Positions 47,624-57,294 of a DNA stretch of 64,000 nt are shown piece after piece. Origin of the DNA: Reichenbachiella agariperforans (GTDB lineage: Bacteria; Bacteroidota; Bacteroidia; Cytophagales; Cyclobacteriaceae); contig NZ_FRAA01000001.1 in NCBI RefSeq assembly GCF_900142205.1, forward strand, positions 464,803 through 528,802, given 5' to 3'. Numbering within the stretch: the stretch's first letter is position 1; the number at the start of each line of letters is the position of its first letter. The position numbers and the translations under genes were made by a program. The notes beneath the pieces were generated by a model, which saw only the letters and a program-made list of their open reading frames with translations, had not been told where the DNA came from and made no database searches.

Positions 47624-48697
47624 ATGGCAAAGGCAAAAAAAGCGAGTACAGCGAAATCAAAAAAAGGTAACGAAGGAGGCAACCAACCTTTCGTCATCCT
47701 CATCATATTGGTACTGATAGGTATATCGATATACGGACTACAGCACTTTTCTACCGTCTCGAATTTCGAACCCATCACTCTGGACTGGAAGTACACGCAA
47801 AAAAACGAGCCGACCACCACCACATCAACGAAAAACAAGCCAAGAGAAGTCAAAAAAGAAAGTGGACAAACAAAACCTAGTGAGAGAAAGTCAGAAAAAA
47901 AAGAAGCTACTCCGCCCCCTATTCCATCGAAGACTGAAAAGGAACAACCCGTAGAAACCGTACAGCCCAACGAGGACTTGCCGACCTATACCAATACAGA
48001 TCAGTACTACTTCTCTCGTAGTTTTGATTTTGCATGGCCTAGCTATACACAGGATGATCAAATCATCGAACACGAGTTCTATACGCTCAAATACAACGAA
48101 AAGACAGAGCAAGCAGACTGGGTAGCCTACAAGTTGACCGCCGCTAATCTAAAAAATGCACGCTTCAAACGAAAAGACAACTTCAGAGCAGACCCTGCTG
48201 TGCAGACCAAATCTGCTCACCCAGATGACTACAAAGGCAGCGGTTATGACCGAGGGCATCTAGCACCAGCCGCCGATTTCACTTGGGACGAAAATGCGCT
48301 AAGCGAGACCTTCTACATGAGCAACATGAGCCCACAGGCACCGGGATTCAACCGAGGGATTTGGAAAAAACTCGAAGAGCATGTGAGAGACTGGGCGATG
48401 GACAACCAAGAGGTTTTTGTAGTGACTGGACCGATCTATACAGAAAAAGGCAGCAAGATTGGCAAAAACAAAGTCGTTATCCCTGACGGCTACTACAAGG
48501 TAATCCTAGAACTCAACGGCAATGAGGTCAAAGCGATAGCTTTCCTCATGGAAAATGAAAAATCCAGCATCGGTCTATACGAATACGCGATGAGTATAGA
48601 TGATCTGGAGAAGAAAACAGGAATGGATTTCTTTCCATCCATCCCAGATGATCTAGAGGATCAAATCGAAAGTCAATACAACTACGCTGCGTGGTAA
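47624..48697 (+). CDS. Membrane-anchored DNA/RNA non-specific endonuclease (NUC1 type)
   Basis: 357 residues. A Lys-rich N-terminus, one membrane helix at about 23-40, a disordered Thr/Lys/Pro/Glu linker (~55-115), then the nuclease domain. The beta-beta-alpha-metal motif is YDRGHLAPAAD with His212, and Asn243 in NRGIWKKLE binds magnesium. It would cut DNA and RNA on the outer side of the inner membrane, in nutrient scavenging or defence. It starts 1 base after the dehydrogenase stop, so it is probably cotranscribed although functionally unrelated. Confidence 0.9.
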   Translation: MAKAKKASTAKSKKGNEGGNQPFVILIILVLIGISIYGLQHFSTVSNFEPITLDWKYTQKNEPTTTTSTKNKPREVKKESGQTKPSERKSEKKEATPPPIPSKTEKEQPVETVQPNEDLPTYTNTDQYYFSRSFDFAWPSYTQDDQIIEHEFYTLKYNEKTEQADWVAYKLTAANLKNARFKRKDNFRADPAVQTKSAHPDDYKGSGYDRGHLAPAADFTWDENALSETFYMSNMSPQAPGFNRGIWKKLEEHVRDWAMDNQEVFVVTGPIYTEKGSKIGKNKVVIPDGYYKVILELNGNEVKAIAFLMENEKSSIGLYEYAMSIDDLEKKTGMDFFPSIPDDLEDQIESQYNYAAW

Positions 48698-48871
48698 TAT
48701 TGATTCAGCTTCTCAAAAAAGAAAAGCTTTCCAAATACCGTTGACTGCCAACTTTATAGAAAAAAGAAAACTCTCCTCTTCTTCAATTCCAAAATGACTA
48801 GGTTGTTTCACCTTAAATCATTGATTTAGCATGAATAACCTACATTTTGGCAGGATGCTAAAGGTTATTGA

Positions 48872-49084
48872 CAGGATTATAAACACCGTTATAAGTTATA
48901 TTGCAAGAAGTACTTGTGTTTCATTACCCAAGTAGCCACTACTTCCTCATGGAAAGGTCAGAAAGCTAAACTTTCTGGAGTGAATCATTTGGAAATGGGT
49001 GACCATGAAAAAACGGAAGAATTGATGCGAACTATTTTTAACGGAACTAAATATAATGCCTTTTTTAGAACAGACCCTAGGTAA
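48872..49084 (+). pseudogene. C-terminal remnant of a secreted hydrolase
   Basis: 71 codons open from a TGA to a TAA. The last ~45 residues (SGVNHLEMGDHEKTEELM, then KYNAFFR) are clearly related to the C-terminus of the intact hydrolase at 40651-41922 (APGVNHMEMGEHEE, YDAFFR), including the catalytic His. The N-terminal part with the nucleophile is missing: 48698-48871 holds no hydrolase frame, only a dyad AATAACC/GGTTATT. It therefore looks like a gene decayed by deletion, still placed upstream of a propeller gene as in the intact cassette. Confidence 0.8.
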
Positions 49085-49087
49085 CAT

Positions 49088-49141
49088 AAAATCAACAAGA
49101 GTAACAAGCAGCTGATGCTGCTTGTTACTCTTGTTGATTTT
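49088..49141. repeat. Perfect 25-bp inverted repeat with TGAT loop
   Basis: 49088-49112 is the exact reverse complement of 49117-49141, with a 4-base loop at 49113-49116. It spans the signal-peptide coding region of the next gene, and the loop holds an in-frame TGA at 49113-49115. Confidence 0.95.
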
Positions 49142-50378
49142 GACTAGCTGTATAGAAGACAGGAATGAAAAACCCTATCAAGAGTTTGATACCAATGGGA
49201 TTTTAATTGCTCAGACCCCTTTGTGGAGTTACAATTCTTACGCAGGAACTGGAGGGTCAAAAATCACTCCAGAGTACTATGATGGGAACATCATGTTGCC
49301 AGGCTCAGATTCTTTGGGACGTGATGTGATCAACGCTTTGGATATTGATACTGGAGAGAAGGTTTGGAGTTGGGATGAAGGCTTGATACAAGGAGGATCA
49401 TTTAATATGTATGAATATAAAATCTCAATAAAAGATAACATTTGGATTTTCCAACACAGTCGTTTCTTTCATGCCCTAGATGTACAGTCTGGAGAGACGC
49501 TTTGGCGAAAAGAGTTAGATGGTGCCTTAGCTATGGGAGTTCAAATTTTGGGAGACAAATATTACACAATATTTGAATTTATGGAAAATGATACAATTAC
49601 CCATCCGACCTTGATAGCAGGAGACATCCTGACTGGAGAGTATGAGAAAATCGTAGAAATTCCATTGGATCAAATTCAATTCTTTAGCTTTTTTTATGGC
49701 GTTTCTGCTGCTCCCAGGGTATATAAGGAAAATGGAGATGTATTCTCCTTTATGGCATTCACTGGCAATGTAGATTTATACACCAATCAGAGTTTACATC
49801 ATGTCATGTCTTATAATGTGACTCAAGGTGAAATTCATTTTGATAAAACAAGAGTAGACCCAGACACCATGAATCTTCCGTTTAGCCAACGACCCGTTAT
49901 GTATAAAGAGGTAATGGTGATCAACCCCTCGGGAAAATTGTATGGGATAGATAAAAATACGGGAAAGGTACTATGGAAAAGAGATGGGTTCGGTGATGAT
50001 GGCAGTGGCGTATTTACTTATGCTTTGTACAAAGATTTGATTTTAGCTGTTAATAATATTGGAGGTACTCAAAGAGTGATGGCTATGGATCCAGAGACAG
50101 GTAGGACCGTGTGGCAAGACTTAGGCAGAGGAGGTTCTGCAGAATCTGTGCATTTTTTGAATGACGTGTTATACTTCAGCAGTAGAGGAGACGGCCATGT
50201 CTATGCCTATGACACCCATGATGGGAGATTGTTGTGGGATTTAACACCGCCAAGTGGAGGAGGGCGTTTTTTTAGAGGTTATGGTGGATTTAGAGTCGTA
50301 CCAGGAGAAGAAGATGAAAAAGGAAAAGTAATTGCGACAACTAGTAAAAACACCTATTGTTATGAAGCAGAGAGATGA
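49122..50378 (+). CDS. PQQ-binding-like beta-propeller lipoprotein, start damaged
   Basis: 418 residues if begun at TTG 49122; no ATG is in frame after the TGA. The reading begins in the hydrophobic part of a lipoprotein signal (LLLLILTSC) with no basic n-region. Upstream in the same frame lie ATG 49056 and 19 codons that include Lys and Arg, cut off by the TGA at 49113. If that stop were a sense codon the result would be a normal lipoprotein signal. The propeller blades are intact (NALDIDTGEKVWS, HALDVQSGETLWR, GIDKNTGKVLWK, AMDPETGRTVWQ) and the C-terminus matches the 39351 paralogue. It is either a recent pseudogene or uses an unusual start. Confidence 0.75.
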   Translation: MLLLLILTSCIEDRNEKPYQEFDTNGILIAQTPLWSYNSYAGTGGSKITPEYYDGNIMLPGSDSLGRDVINALDIDTGEKVWSWDEGLIQGGSFNMYEYKISIKDNIWIFQHSRFFHALDVQSGETLWRKELDGALAMGVQILGDKYYTIFEFMENDTITHPTLIAGDILTGEYEKIVEIPLDQIQFFSFFYGVSAAPRVYKENGDVFSFMAFTGNVDLYTNQSLHHVMSYNVTQGEIHFDKTRVDPDTMNLPFSQRPVMYKEVMVINPSGKLYGIDKNTGKVLWKRDGFGDDGSGVFTYALYKDLILAVNNIGGTQRVMAMDPETGRTVWQDLGRGGSAESVHFLNDVLYFSSRGDGHVYAYDTHDGRLLWDLTPPSGGGRFFRGYGGFRVVPGEEDEKGKVIATTSKNTYCYEAER

Positions 50379-50379
50379 T

Positions 50380-50961
50380 ATGAAAAAGAAGGCATTTAAG
50401 TTGATACTCATCATTGTGCTATTTGTCCCATTGGCCGCTCGTGGGCAAGCGTATGTAGGTGGAGGATACATGACCTCTACTAATTCAGACTCCCATGATG
50501 TCAAAGGTGTAGAGGTTGTCATACAGTCAAAGTATCAGATCAAAGATTCGCGATTCGCTATCATGCCTAGCGTGAATATGGGCTTGCTTTATGAGTACGT
50601 CAACAAAGAGTACTTAGAATCCTATACGACTACCTTGAGCATAGCCGCCAATGGGTCTTTTGACATCATACAGAGCAAGTGGGTCATTTTTTCACTCTTT
50701 GCAGGACCCGTGATACGCTGGGAGCATACTTTCGAACCAGGGTCTGAATCAACTTTTAATGAGTATGAAGCCAGAGCAAATAAATCACATGAGTGGGGTT
50801 ATGAGTTGGGAGTTACCTTGGATGTTCGAATATCAGATAAAATATCTACTCGTCTGATTCCATTCGCTGTACAAAGGACGCTCAAGGAGCAGTCATCGTT
50901 ACTTCATCAAACAAGTTATTTGACTTTGATGATAGGAATCAATAACACTAAAAAGAATTAA
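50380..50961 (+). CDS. Outer-membrane beta-barrel-like protein
   Basis: 193 residues from the ATG at 50380, one base after the propeller gene stop; this gives a signal peptide ending AARGQ. The mature part has alternating strands (FAIMPSVNMGLLYEYVNKEY, TTLSIAANGSFDII, WGYELGVTLDVRI) and ends TSYLTLMIGINNTKKN. It resembles its downstream neighbour in length and pattern, so the two look like tandem paralogues. No family is recognised. In the intact cassette the barrel also follows the propeller gene. Confidence 0.65.
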   Translation: MKKKAFKLILIIVLFVPLAARGQAYVGGGYMTSTNSDSHDVKGVEVVIQSKYQIKDSRFAIMPSVNMGLLYEYVNKEYLESYTTTLSIAANGSFDIIQSKWVIFSLFAGPVIRWEHTFEPGSESTFNEYEARANKSHEWGYELGVTLDVRISDKISTRLIPFAVQRTLKEQSSLLHQTSYLTLMIGINNTKKN

Positions 50962-50962
50962 G

Positions 50963-51511
50963 ATGTTTTTAAGAATAGTATTAATAGGGTCGTTGGTCAC
51001 CATGCTATCCATCAGTCAGACAAAAGCGCAAGTGTTTTTTGGAGCTGGGTATACACATGTCAAGTTTTCGGATAGGGAAACAGATGCATCGGGAGGATTA
51101 ACCATTGCTACACATTATCACCACCAAGTAGAAGATTCAAAACTGGGGTGGCAAGTCGCTCTCAATGTCGGCATGATGTATGAGCAATTTCAAGACGAAG
51201 CTTTTCCTTACCAGAGCTATTTTAGCGATTTGGATATTATACCGTCCCTAACCTACCGTCTGATCCATAGAGATAAAATAAACCTCTATGCTTCTGCTGG
51301 TCCTTTCTTGTCTTGGACAGTAGGTATTCGAGACGGTAATCTAGATCACCCTTTATCTCATATAGACGAATGGCGTGCAGGGATAGATGTAGGCTTAGGG
51401 TTTGACTATGCCCTATTTGAGAAACTACAATTAAAAATAATGCCTTTTACCTTCCAGTATGGAAACAACAATTATCAGCAGTATTCTAGCGTATTGTATA
51501 TCCGATTATAA
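50963..51511 (+). CDS. Outer-membrane beta-barrel-like protein, paralogue of the preceding gene
   Basis: 182 residues with a signal peptide ending TKAQ, beginning 1 base after the previous stop. It shares with the 50380 protein an AQ-V-GGGY-type start (VFFGAGYTHVKFSD), a 'hydrated dimer' pattern VALNVGMMYEQFQDE and GPFLSWTVGI, and ends in a strand closed by YSSVLYIRL. The terminal aromatic and alternation suggest an outer-membrane barrel. It is probably cotranscribed with the propeller lipoprotein. Confidence 0.65.
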   Translation: MFLRIVLIGSLVTMLSISQTKAQVFFGAGYTHVKFSDRETDASGGLTIATHYHHQVEDSKLGWQVALNVGMMYEQFQDEAFPYQSYFSDLDIIPSLTYRLIHRDKINLYASAGPFLSWTVGIRDGNLDHPLSHIDEWRAGIDVGLGFDYALFEKLQLKIMPFTFQYGNNNYQQYSSVLYIRL

Positions 51512-51597
51512 GATTCGGAGCACTTCTATTATGGAACCGTCCAAAAAGTATTTGGAAGTACCATATGTATACATCATGAAATCGAGATGAATTCACC

Positions 51598-51641
51598 CCC
51601 TTCCTTTTCCTTGCCCATAGCAAACGAGAAAGAAGGGTTTT
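51598..51641 (+). terminator. Possible terminator at the end of the second cassette
   Basis: CCCTTC (51598-51603) with GAAGGG (51632-51637), partly extended inside, and TTTT following. The loop is long, so this is a weaker call. Confidence 0.4.
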
Positions 51642-51644
51642 GAT

Positions 51645-52235
51645 TTAATTACAATACTTAGTTATTGCAGCCTCTGCTTCCTTGATGTTCAGGTTTTGAG
51701 CTTGTTTAAAATCCTTACAAGCTGCAGTTTTTTTATTTTCCTGCATATTGAGTGCTCCTCTGTAAAGGTAGGCTTCACCATATTCCTTGTTCAGATTGAT
51801 CGCATTGTTATAGGCAGTTTTTGCCTTCTCGAATTCCCCCATGTGATGGCTAGATCGTCCCACCCAGAAAAAACCTTCCGCCAAATCATCCTTTAGTTTG
51901 ATTGCAGACTCAGCAAAGAAAAATGATTGTTCATAATTCCCTTCTCTATAAAAATGCTTAGCCAAACTGAGCATAGCTGAGGTATTCTTCTTGTCCAACT
52001 CCAATACCTGCTTGAAATCTACCAAAGCCTTGTCATACTGCTTTAGCTCTTCATAAGAGCGCCCTCTATTGTAGATAGACTTCACGTGTGACGGGTGGAG
52101 TTCCAGATACTCATTGTACGACTTGATAGCCGCTTTGTAATCCTTGCTCAGGTACAAATTATCACCCTTATTTTTATCCTCAGCTTCACAGCTGATCAAT
52201 AGTGCCAGAGCCATCACATATAACAAATTCTTCAT
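51645..52235 (-). CDS. Tetratricopeptide repeat lipoprotein
   Basis: 196 residues with a signal ending LLISC, a good lipobox. The mature part holds about four TPRs (DNLYLSKDYKAAIKSYNEYLEL, SIYNRGRSYEELKQYDKAL, GFFWVGRSSHHMGEFEKAK, AYLYRGALNMQENKKTA) and ends ITKYCN. It is anchored to a membrane and probably binds a partner protein. The convergent second cassette ends 133 bases away. It lies 62 bases downstream of the DUF1573 gene on the same strand. Confidence 0.85.
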   Translation of the reverse strand: MKNLLYVMALALLISCEAEDKNKGDNLYLSKDYKAAIKSYNEYLELHPSHVKSIYNRGRSYEELKQYDKALVDFKQVLELDKKNTSAMLSLAKHFYREGNYEQSFFFAESAIKLKDDLAEGFFWVGRSSHHMGEFEKAKTAYNNAINLNKEYGEAYLYRGALNMQENKKTAACKDFKQAQNLNIKEAEAAITKYCN

Positions 52236-52297
52236 ATTTCAATATTTTGCTGCAAAGCTAAATGCTTTTGCTTAAGATTCAACTAGCTCGGTATAGA

Positions 52298-53401
52298 TTA
52301 GCCTTTTTTAATCACCGTAACACGGATGGTGACCACCTGAGTAGACTCCTGAGGATCATTTGAGTAAATATATACCGTCTTGTTCTGTCCTCCTCTCATA
52401 CCACTGGTATCGAGCGTCAACTTCATAGAGGCCGACTTCCCTGACTTAATCGTGTAGTCGTCTAACTCCGCTACTAGGCAAGCACATGAACTCTCCACTT
52501 TTCGTACATCTAGCATACCAGCCCCCGTATTCACTAGCGTGTATTCCACTTCTACAGTTTGCCCTTCATTGACCCTTCCAGCATTGTTTAGTTTATCATC
52601 TATAGACAGCTTAGGTGCTTTTGCCTTTTCTCCATCCGTCATCGGTGCAAAATACTCCCTGACTGATGCACGCACATTAAAGTTCTTCTGCCCTTCGTCC
52701 TCTTCGTCTGTGTAGATGGCAATTCCATAATTTTTAGATCCCAGAGCATCCTTCTCTTTATTTGGGTCATAGGTGAGCATTACGTTTGCCTTTTCTTTTG
52801 GAGCCAATGCCAACGTATCAAAAGTCACAACCACAGCTGCAGGCCCATCATACTGATCCAAAAACCGAACAGTATCCTCACTATCGTTGTACATCTCGAT
52901 GTAAGCCACTGACTCCTTCTCTGTCGTGATACGGCCTAGATTAATATTCGTATTTTGAACACGTAGTGCTCCCATTTTGATAGGCAGTTCTTCTTCTAGG
53001 GTCTTCTTTCGTGGGATCACCGTTCCTTTGATATAGACATAAGTACTACCTGCTCCTGAGCTATTGATACGAAGAGATTTACTAAAACTCCCAGGTCTGT
53101 TTCGCGGATTGTACTGTGCTCGTACAAAGCCTCGATCTCCTGGTGCAACGGGCTCGCGTGTCCAATCTGGCGTAGTACAGCCACATGAGGCCTTGACATA
53201 GGTAATCGTAATCGAGTCTTCTCCTACATTCTCGAACTCAAACTCATGCATGACTGGACCATCTTCCTCTTTTACCTGTCCAAAATCATAGGTCGTCTCT
53301 ATAAACTTTAGCTTATCTTGAGCAACAGCCTGATTTACACCTAAGACAGACATCATACCTATACACAGCGTCAAATAACGCATCATTATCTTCTTATTCA
53401 T
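52298..53401 (-). CDS. DUF1573 domain protein
   Basis: 367 residues with a signal peptide ending AVAQ when started at 53401; two further Met codons lie within the next seven. It carries two DUF1573-type, Ig-like domains: FIETTYDFGQVKEEDGPVMHEFEFENVG with SCGCTTPDW near residue 80, and a second copy with TLVNTGAGMLDVRKVESSCACL. The Cys-x-Cys loops are typical. The family is secreted or periplasmic in Bacteroidota, function unknown. TAATTTTG at 53408-53415 would be a -7 box right at the start, hinting at a leaderless message or a start a few codons later. Confidence 0.82.
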   Translation of the reverse strand: MNKKIMMRYLTLCIGMMSVLGVNQAVAQDKLKFIETTYDFGQVKEEDGPVMHEFEFENVGEDSITITYVKASCGCTTPDWTREPVAPGDRGFVRAQYNPRNRPGSFSKSLRINSSGAGSTYVYIKGTVIPRKKTLEEELPIKMGALRVQNTNINLGRITTEKESVAYIEMYNDSEDTVRFLDQYDGPAAVVVTFDTLALAPKEKANVMLTYDPNKEKDALGSKNYGIAIYTDEEDEGQKNFNVRASVREYFAPMTDGEKAKAPKLSIDDKLNNAGRVNEGQTVEVEYTLVNTGAGMLDVRKVESSCACLVAELDDYTIKSGKSASMKLTLDTSGMRGGQNKTVYIYSNDPQESTQVVTIRVTVIKKG

Positions 53402-53735
53402 AGGATTCAAAATTAAGGATATTATTGATTCTGCATGAGTGGAATCGGACAATTCACGTGTCATTTCAAATGAGATTCCTCAAAAGAACGGATCAGCCTG
53501 TAAAGTTGGGGGATAAACACGGTAGACAGGTTCGATATTTTTTATTCCAATCATTCAAATTAACCTCAAAGACTTATAAGAGATGGTTATTCACGAAAAA
53601 CAAAAATGAATTTCGAACAATGAATCTTGGAATCACGAAGTAACCCTCGATCTCTCCCCAGAAATACGGATTGATCCAAAAGAACAACATACTACAAAAA
53701 TCCAGACTCTACTAACTAAACAATATTGTCTACAT
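53402..53735. other. Intergenic between the DUF1573 gene and yidC
   Basis: AT-rich DNA with no credible open frame. A TAATTTTG on the minus strand (53408-53415) is the only promoter-like element seen. Confidence 0.4.
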
Positions 53736-53776
53736 ATATAAAAAAAGCCCTGACTTCCGATGATAGTCAGGGCTTT
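53736..53776 (-). terminator. Terminator of the yidC transcript
   Basis: Perfect 12-bp stem (53744-53755 with 53765-53776), 9-base loop and a T-run on the minus strand. It starts 20 bases past the yidC stop. Confidence 0.85.
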
Positions 53777-53795
53777 GGTTCCTCAGAACTAGGTA

Positions 53796-55634
53796 TTATT
53801 TTTTCCCTTTGTTCTTTCTTGATTCTTCGCCTGCTTTGAGTGCTTCGTCTAGTTTCTGCTGAAACTTAGATTTCTTCTTGTTGACGTTTTTCTTTCTATT
53901 TTCGTCCATCACCACTTTGATCTTATCCTCGTCGACGAGTTTTCTAAATAGCGCTGTCTGACCAAATGACACGAGGTTAGACACGAAGTAGTAGAATGTC
54001 AAACCTGCAGAGTAACTGTTCAGGAAGAACAAGAACATAATCGGCATCATATACTGCATACTCTTCATAGGCCCTTGCATCTGTGTATTCATTTGGCTAT
54101 TGGTCCATGTCACTGCTAGGGTAGATACAGTCATCAGGAGTGTAAACAAACTGACGTGATCTCCATAAAATGGTATCGTGAAAGGCAAATCCCACACACT
54201 ATCATAAGTAGACAAATCGTGCGCCCATAGGAACGCCTCCTGCCTCAGCTCAATCGAGTTAGGAAAGAAGTTGAACATCGCCAGTAGGAAGGGAAACTGT
54301 AGCAACATAGGAATACATCCACTCAGTGGGTTGACCCCTGCTTTTTGGTACAGAGCCATCGTCTCCTGCTGCGTCTTTTGCGCATCGCCACCTGCTTTTT
54401 CGTTCTTCTCTTTGATCGCATCCATTTCAGGCTTCAAGACCTTCATCTTGGCCATAGACATGTGTGACTTATAAGTCAGTGGAGCGAGTATCAGTCGAAT
54501 GATAAACACCAACAGAATAATGATAACCCCATAATTAGAGATATACTGCTCTAGGAAGTTAAATACTGGAATGATCAAAAACTTATTGACGAACCTGAAC
54601 AGCTTCCATCCTAGATCCACGTTCTCTTCATAGCCTTCGGTGACCTTTTTAGTAATAGCGTAATCGTTCGGCCCATAGTAGTAAGTAAACTTACCTTTGC
54701 CAGTTTTGAGATCTCCTACAGGGAGTATAACCTCCGCCTTGGCAGTTTTGACAATGGTACTATCATCCTCATCATTAACAACTGTAGATAGCACTGCAGA
54801 ACTAAACTGATTATCAGCTATTAATCCTGCGTTAAAGAACTTTTGCTTGATAGAGAACCACTTTACCGGCTTAGCGACAGACTCACTCTCTAGATCATCA
54901 CCAGAACCGACATTGTCCACCCCTTCCGAAATCGGCATGTAATTAATGGTCGTTTTCTGTCTTGATTCTTTGAGAGTGTTTTCCTGACGCTTGATATTGT
55001 CTACCCAGTTCATCTGGACATCTTGGTTATCCACTACTCCATCCAATCCTACTAGATTGATTTCGTACTTTACTTGGTACCCCTTGTTTGGCAAGCTATA
55101 TTTTTGCTCTACGTATCTGTTGTCATCAAATGCCATACGAAAACGAAGGATCGTCGTATCTCCTTTGACCTCCTTGGCACTAGCGTAGTACAACTCAGAT
55201 ATATTGACTGGTTTATAGTTGCTAAGCAAAATCAGATTAGTCGCGCTACTCTTCGCATCGAAGAGAATCAACGGCTGATCATCGTAAGTCTTGTACTTCT
55301 TTAGTTCCGCCTGCTGTACTGTCGCACCTTTAGAGGACAGCTGTAGCTTCAGCACTTCATTCTCTAACACGAATTGTTCTTCGCTACCATTGGCAAATCC
55401 TGCAAAGAGACCATACCGCTCTTTTTGGATGACAGTGGCCAAAGAGTCTGCTTCTTCATCTACAGGTACTGCTACATCACCCTGTACACCACTCATAGCT
55501 ATCGTATCTGGGGCTGCTGTAGTGGTGGACGCTTCTTCCTGAGTCGGAGCAGGAGTCTCTGGAGCGAAAAATTGAAAGTAAACAGTCATGAGGGCTACCA
55601 TCACGACCATTCCTATTATCTGTTTCTTATCCAT
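53796..55634 (-). CDS. yidC: Membrane protein insertase YidC
   Basis: 612 residues, normal for Bacteroidota. N-terminal membrane helix (IIGMVVMVALMTVYFQFF), a large periplasmic domain to about residue 355, and five-helix insertase core with YGVIIILLVFIIRLILAPLTYKS, the GCIPMLLQFPFLLAMFNFFP region and MMPIMFLFFLNSYSAGLTFYYFVSN. The C-terminal tail is Lys-rich, as in insertases that bind ribosomes. It inserts membrane proteins with or without SecYEG. The pyrG gene lies 28 bases upstream, so both are in one transcript. Confidence 0.97.
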   Translation of the reverse strand: MDKKQIIGMVVMVALMTVYFQFFAPETPAPTQEEASTTTAAPDTIAMSGVQGDVAVPVDEEADSLATVIQKERYGLFAGFANGSEEQFVLENEVLKLQLSSKGATVQQAELKKYKTYDDQPLILFDAKSSATNLILLSNYKPVNISELYYASAKEVKGDTTILRFRMAFDDNRYVEQKYSLPNKGYQVKYEINLVGLDGVVDNQDVQMNWVDNIKRQENTLKESRQKTTINYMPISEGVDNVGSGDDLESESVAKPVKWFSIKQKFFNAGLIADNQFSSAVLSTVVNDEDDSTIVKTAKAEVILPVGDLKTGKGKFTYYYGPNDYAITKKVTEGYEENVDLGWKLFRFVNKFLIIPVFNFLEQYISNYGVIIILLVFIIRLILAPLTYKSHMSMAKMKVLKPEMDAIKEKNEKAGGDAQKTQQETMALYQKAGVNPLSGCIPMLLQFPFLLAMFNFFPNSIELRQEAFLWAHDLSTYDSVWDLPFTIPFYGDHVSLFTLLMTVSTLAVTWTNSQMNTQMQGPMKSMQYMMPIMFLFFLNSYSAGLTFYYFVSNLVSFGQTALFRKLVDEDKIKVVMDENRKKNVNKKKSKFQQKLDEALKAGEESRKNKGKK

Positions 55635-55662
55635 TTATAATTATTATAACTAATATCTGATA

Positions 55663-57294
55663 TTATCTCTCTGTTGATGTCAATTCTCTTTTGTAAAGCA
55701 ATGCTGCCTTGACAAATTTGACAAAAAGTGGGTGTGGGTTCAATACAGTACTCTTGAGCTCAGGGTGAAACTGCGAACCAACGAACCATCTATGATCCTT
55801 CAGTTCTACGATCTCTACTAGGCCTGTTTTAGGATTGACCCCTGATGCGATCATCCCATGCTTTTCGAATTCCTCCAAGTACTTGTTATTGAACTCATAT
55901 CTATGTCTATGTCGCTCGGAGATTTTGGTTTGACCATACGTTTGGTAAGCCTTAGTTCCTTTTTTGATCTGGCAGTCATAGGCACCTAATCTCATGGTAC
56001 CACCCATCTCAGTTAAGTTCTTTTGATCTTCCATCAAATCAATGATGGCATTTTCAGTCTCGCCATTCATTTCTCTAGAGTGTGCAGATTCCAGCTTGAG
56101 GACATTTCGTGCGAACTCTACTGTCGCACACTGCATCCCAAGGCAAATTCCGAAAAATGGGATATTGTTTTCTCTGACATATTTGATTGATTCGATCTTC
56201 CCTTCTATACCACGCTCACCAAAACCTGGTGCAACTAAAAGGCCATGCACATTACTCAGCAGTTTCTTAGCGTTTGTACTATCAATTTCTTCGGACGAAA
56301 TCCAAGTCACATTGACTTTACACTCATTGGCTGCTCCAGCGTGTACAAATGCCTCGCTAATCGACTTGTAGGCATCCTGCAACTCCACATATTTACCCAC
56401 CAAGGCAAGCTTGATCTCGTCAGTGGGGTTTTTGAGTCTGCCCAAAAATTCTTTCCAATGCTCTAGGCCTGGCTCTTTCTTATAGGAGAACTTCATTCTA
56501 GAGAGTACACGCTCGTCTAGTTTCTCTTTTCTCATCAGCAATGGCACATCGTAGATCGACTCTGCATCCATCGCTTCTATCACACAGTTGTGTGGTACGT
56601 TACAGAATAGTGCGATTTTCTTTCTTAGATCTTGCGGCAATTTGTGTTCACTACGGCATACCAAAATATCTGGCTGTATCCCTGCCTCTAGCAGTTGTTT
56701 GACGGAGTGCTGGGTAGGCTTAGTTTTCAACTCACCCGCTGCATTCAAAAACGGAATCAACGTCAAGTGAATGTTGAGTGCATTGGTAGGTCCCAACTCG
56801 AACCTAGCCTGGCGAACGGCCTCTATAAATGGCAGTGACTCGATATCCCCTACACATCCACCTAGCTCTGTAATCACAAAGTCGAACTGATCCGTCTCGC
56901 CTAGTTTATAGATACTATTTTTGATTTCGTCCGTGATATGTGGAACGACCTGTACAGTCTTGCCTAAAAATTCACCTTCTCGCTCCTTCTTGATCACGTT
57001 GTAGTAGATTCTACCAGTGGTAACATTGTTGGCCTGAGAGGTCGGTACGTTCAAAAAACGCTCGTAGTGACCCAAATCCAAATCTGTCTCAGCACCATCA
57101 TCTGTCACATAGCATTCGCCATGTTCGTATGGATTGAGTGTCCCTGGATCGACGTTGATATAAGGATCAAACTTTTGAATAGTGACAGAAAAACCTCTGG
57201 CTTGTAAAAGCTTGGCTAATGAAGCCGAAATAATTCCTTTCCCTAAAGATGATGTTACTCCGCCCGTAACGAAAATATACTTTGTAGATGTCAT
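55663..57294 (-). CDS. pyrG: CTP synthase
   Basis: 543 residues, the family length. Makes CTP from UTP, ATP and glutamine. The synthetase half starts [18 protein letters not shown] and holds [20 protein letters not shown] and [16 protein letters not shown]. The glutamine amidotransferase half has the nucleophile Cys in FFGICLGMQ and the C-terminal FHPE. All key motifs are intact. It is the upstream gene of the yidC transcript. Confidence 0.98.
   Translation of the reverse strand: MTSTKYIFVTGGVTSSLGKGIISASLAKLLQARGFSVTIQKFDPYINVDPGTLNPYEHGECYVTDDGAETDLDLGHYERFLNVPTSQANNVTTGRIYYNVIKKEREGEFLGKTVQVVPHITDEIKNSIYKLGETDQFDFVITELGGCVGDIESLPFIEAVRQARFELGPTNALNIHLTLIPFLNAAGELKTKPTQHSVKQLLEAGIQPDILVCRSEHKLPQDLRKKIALFCNVPHNCVIEAMDAESIYDVPLLMRKEKLDERVLSRMKFSYKKEPGLEHWKEFLGRLKNPTDEIKLALVGKYVELQDAYKSISEAFVHAGAANECKVNVTWISSEEIDSTNAKKLLSNVHGLLVAPGFGERGIEGKIESIKYVRENNIPFFGICLGMQCATVEFARNVLKLESAHSREMNGETENAIIDLMEDQKNLTEMGGTMRLGAYDCQIKKGTKAYQTYGQTKISERHRHRYEFNNKYLEEFEKHGMIASGVNPKTGLVEIVELKDHRWFVGSQFHPELKSTVLNPHPLFVKFVKAALLYKRELTSTER

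Noticed and set aside
49113-49115. TGA as selenocysteine codon
   Set aside because: It is in a hairpin loop in a signal peptide, not before a SECIS-like stem, and the paralogue has no Cys there; a nonsense change is simpler.
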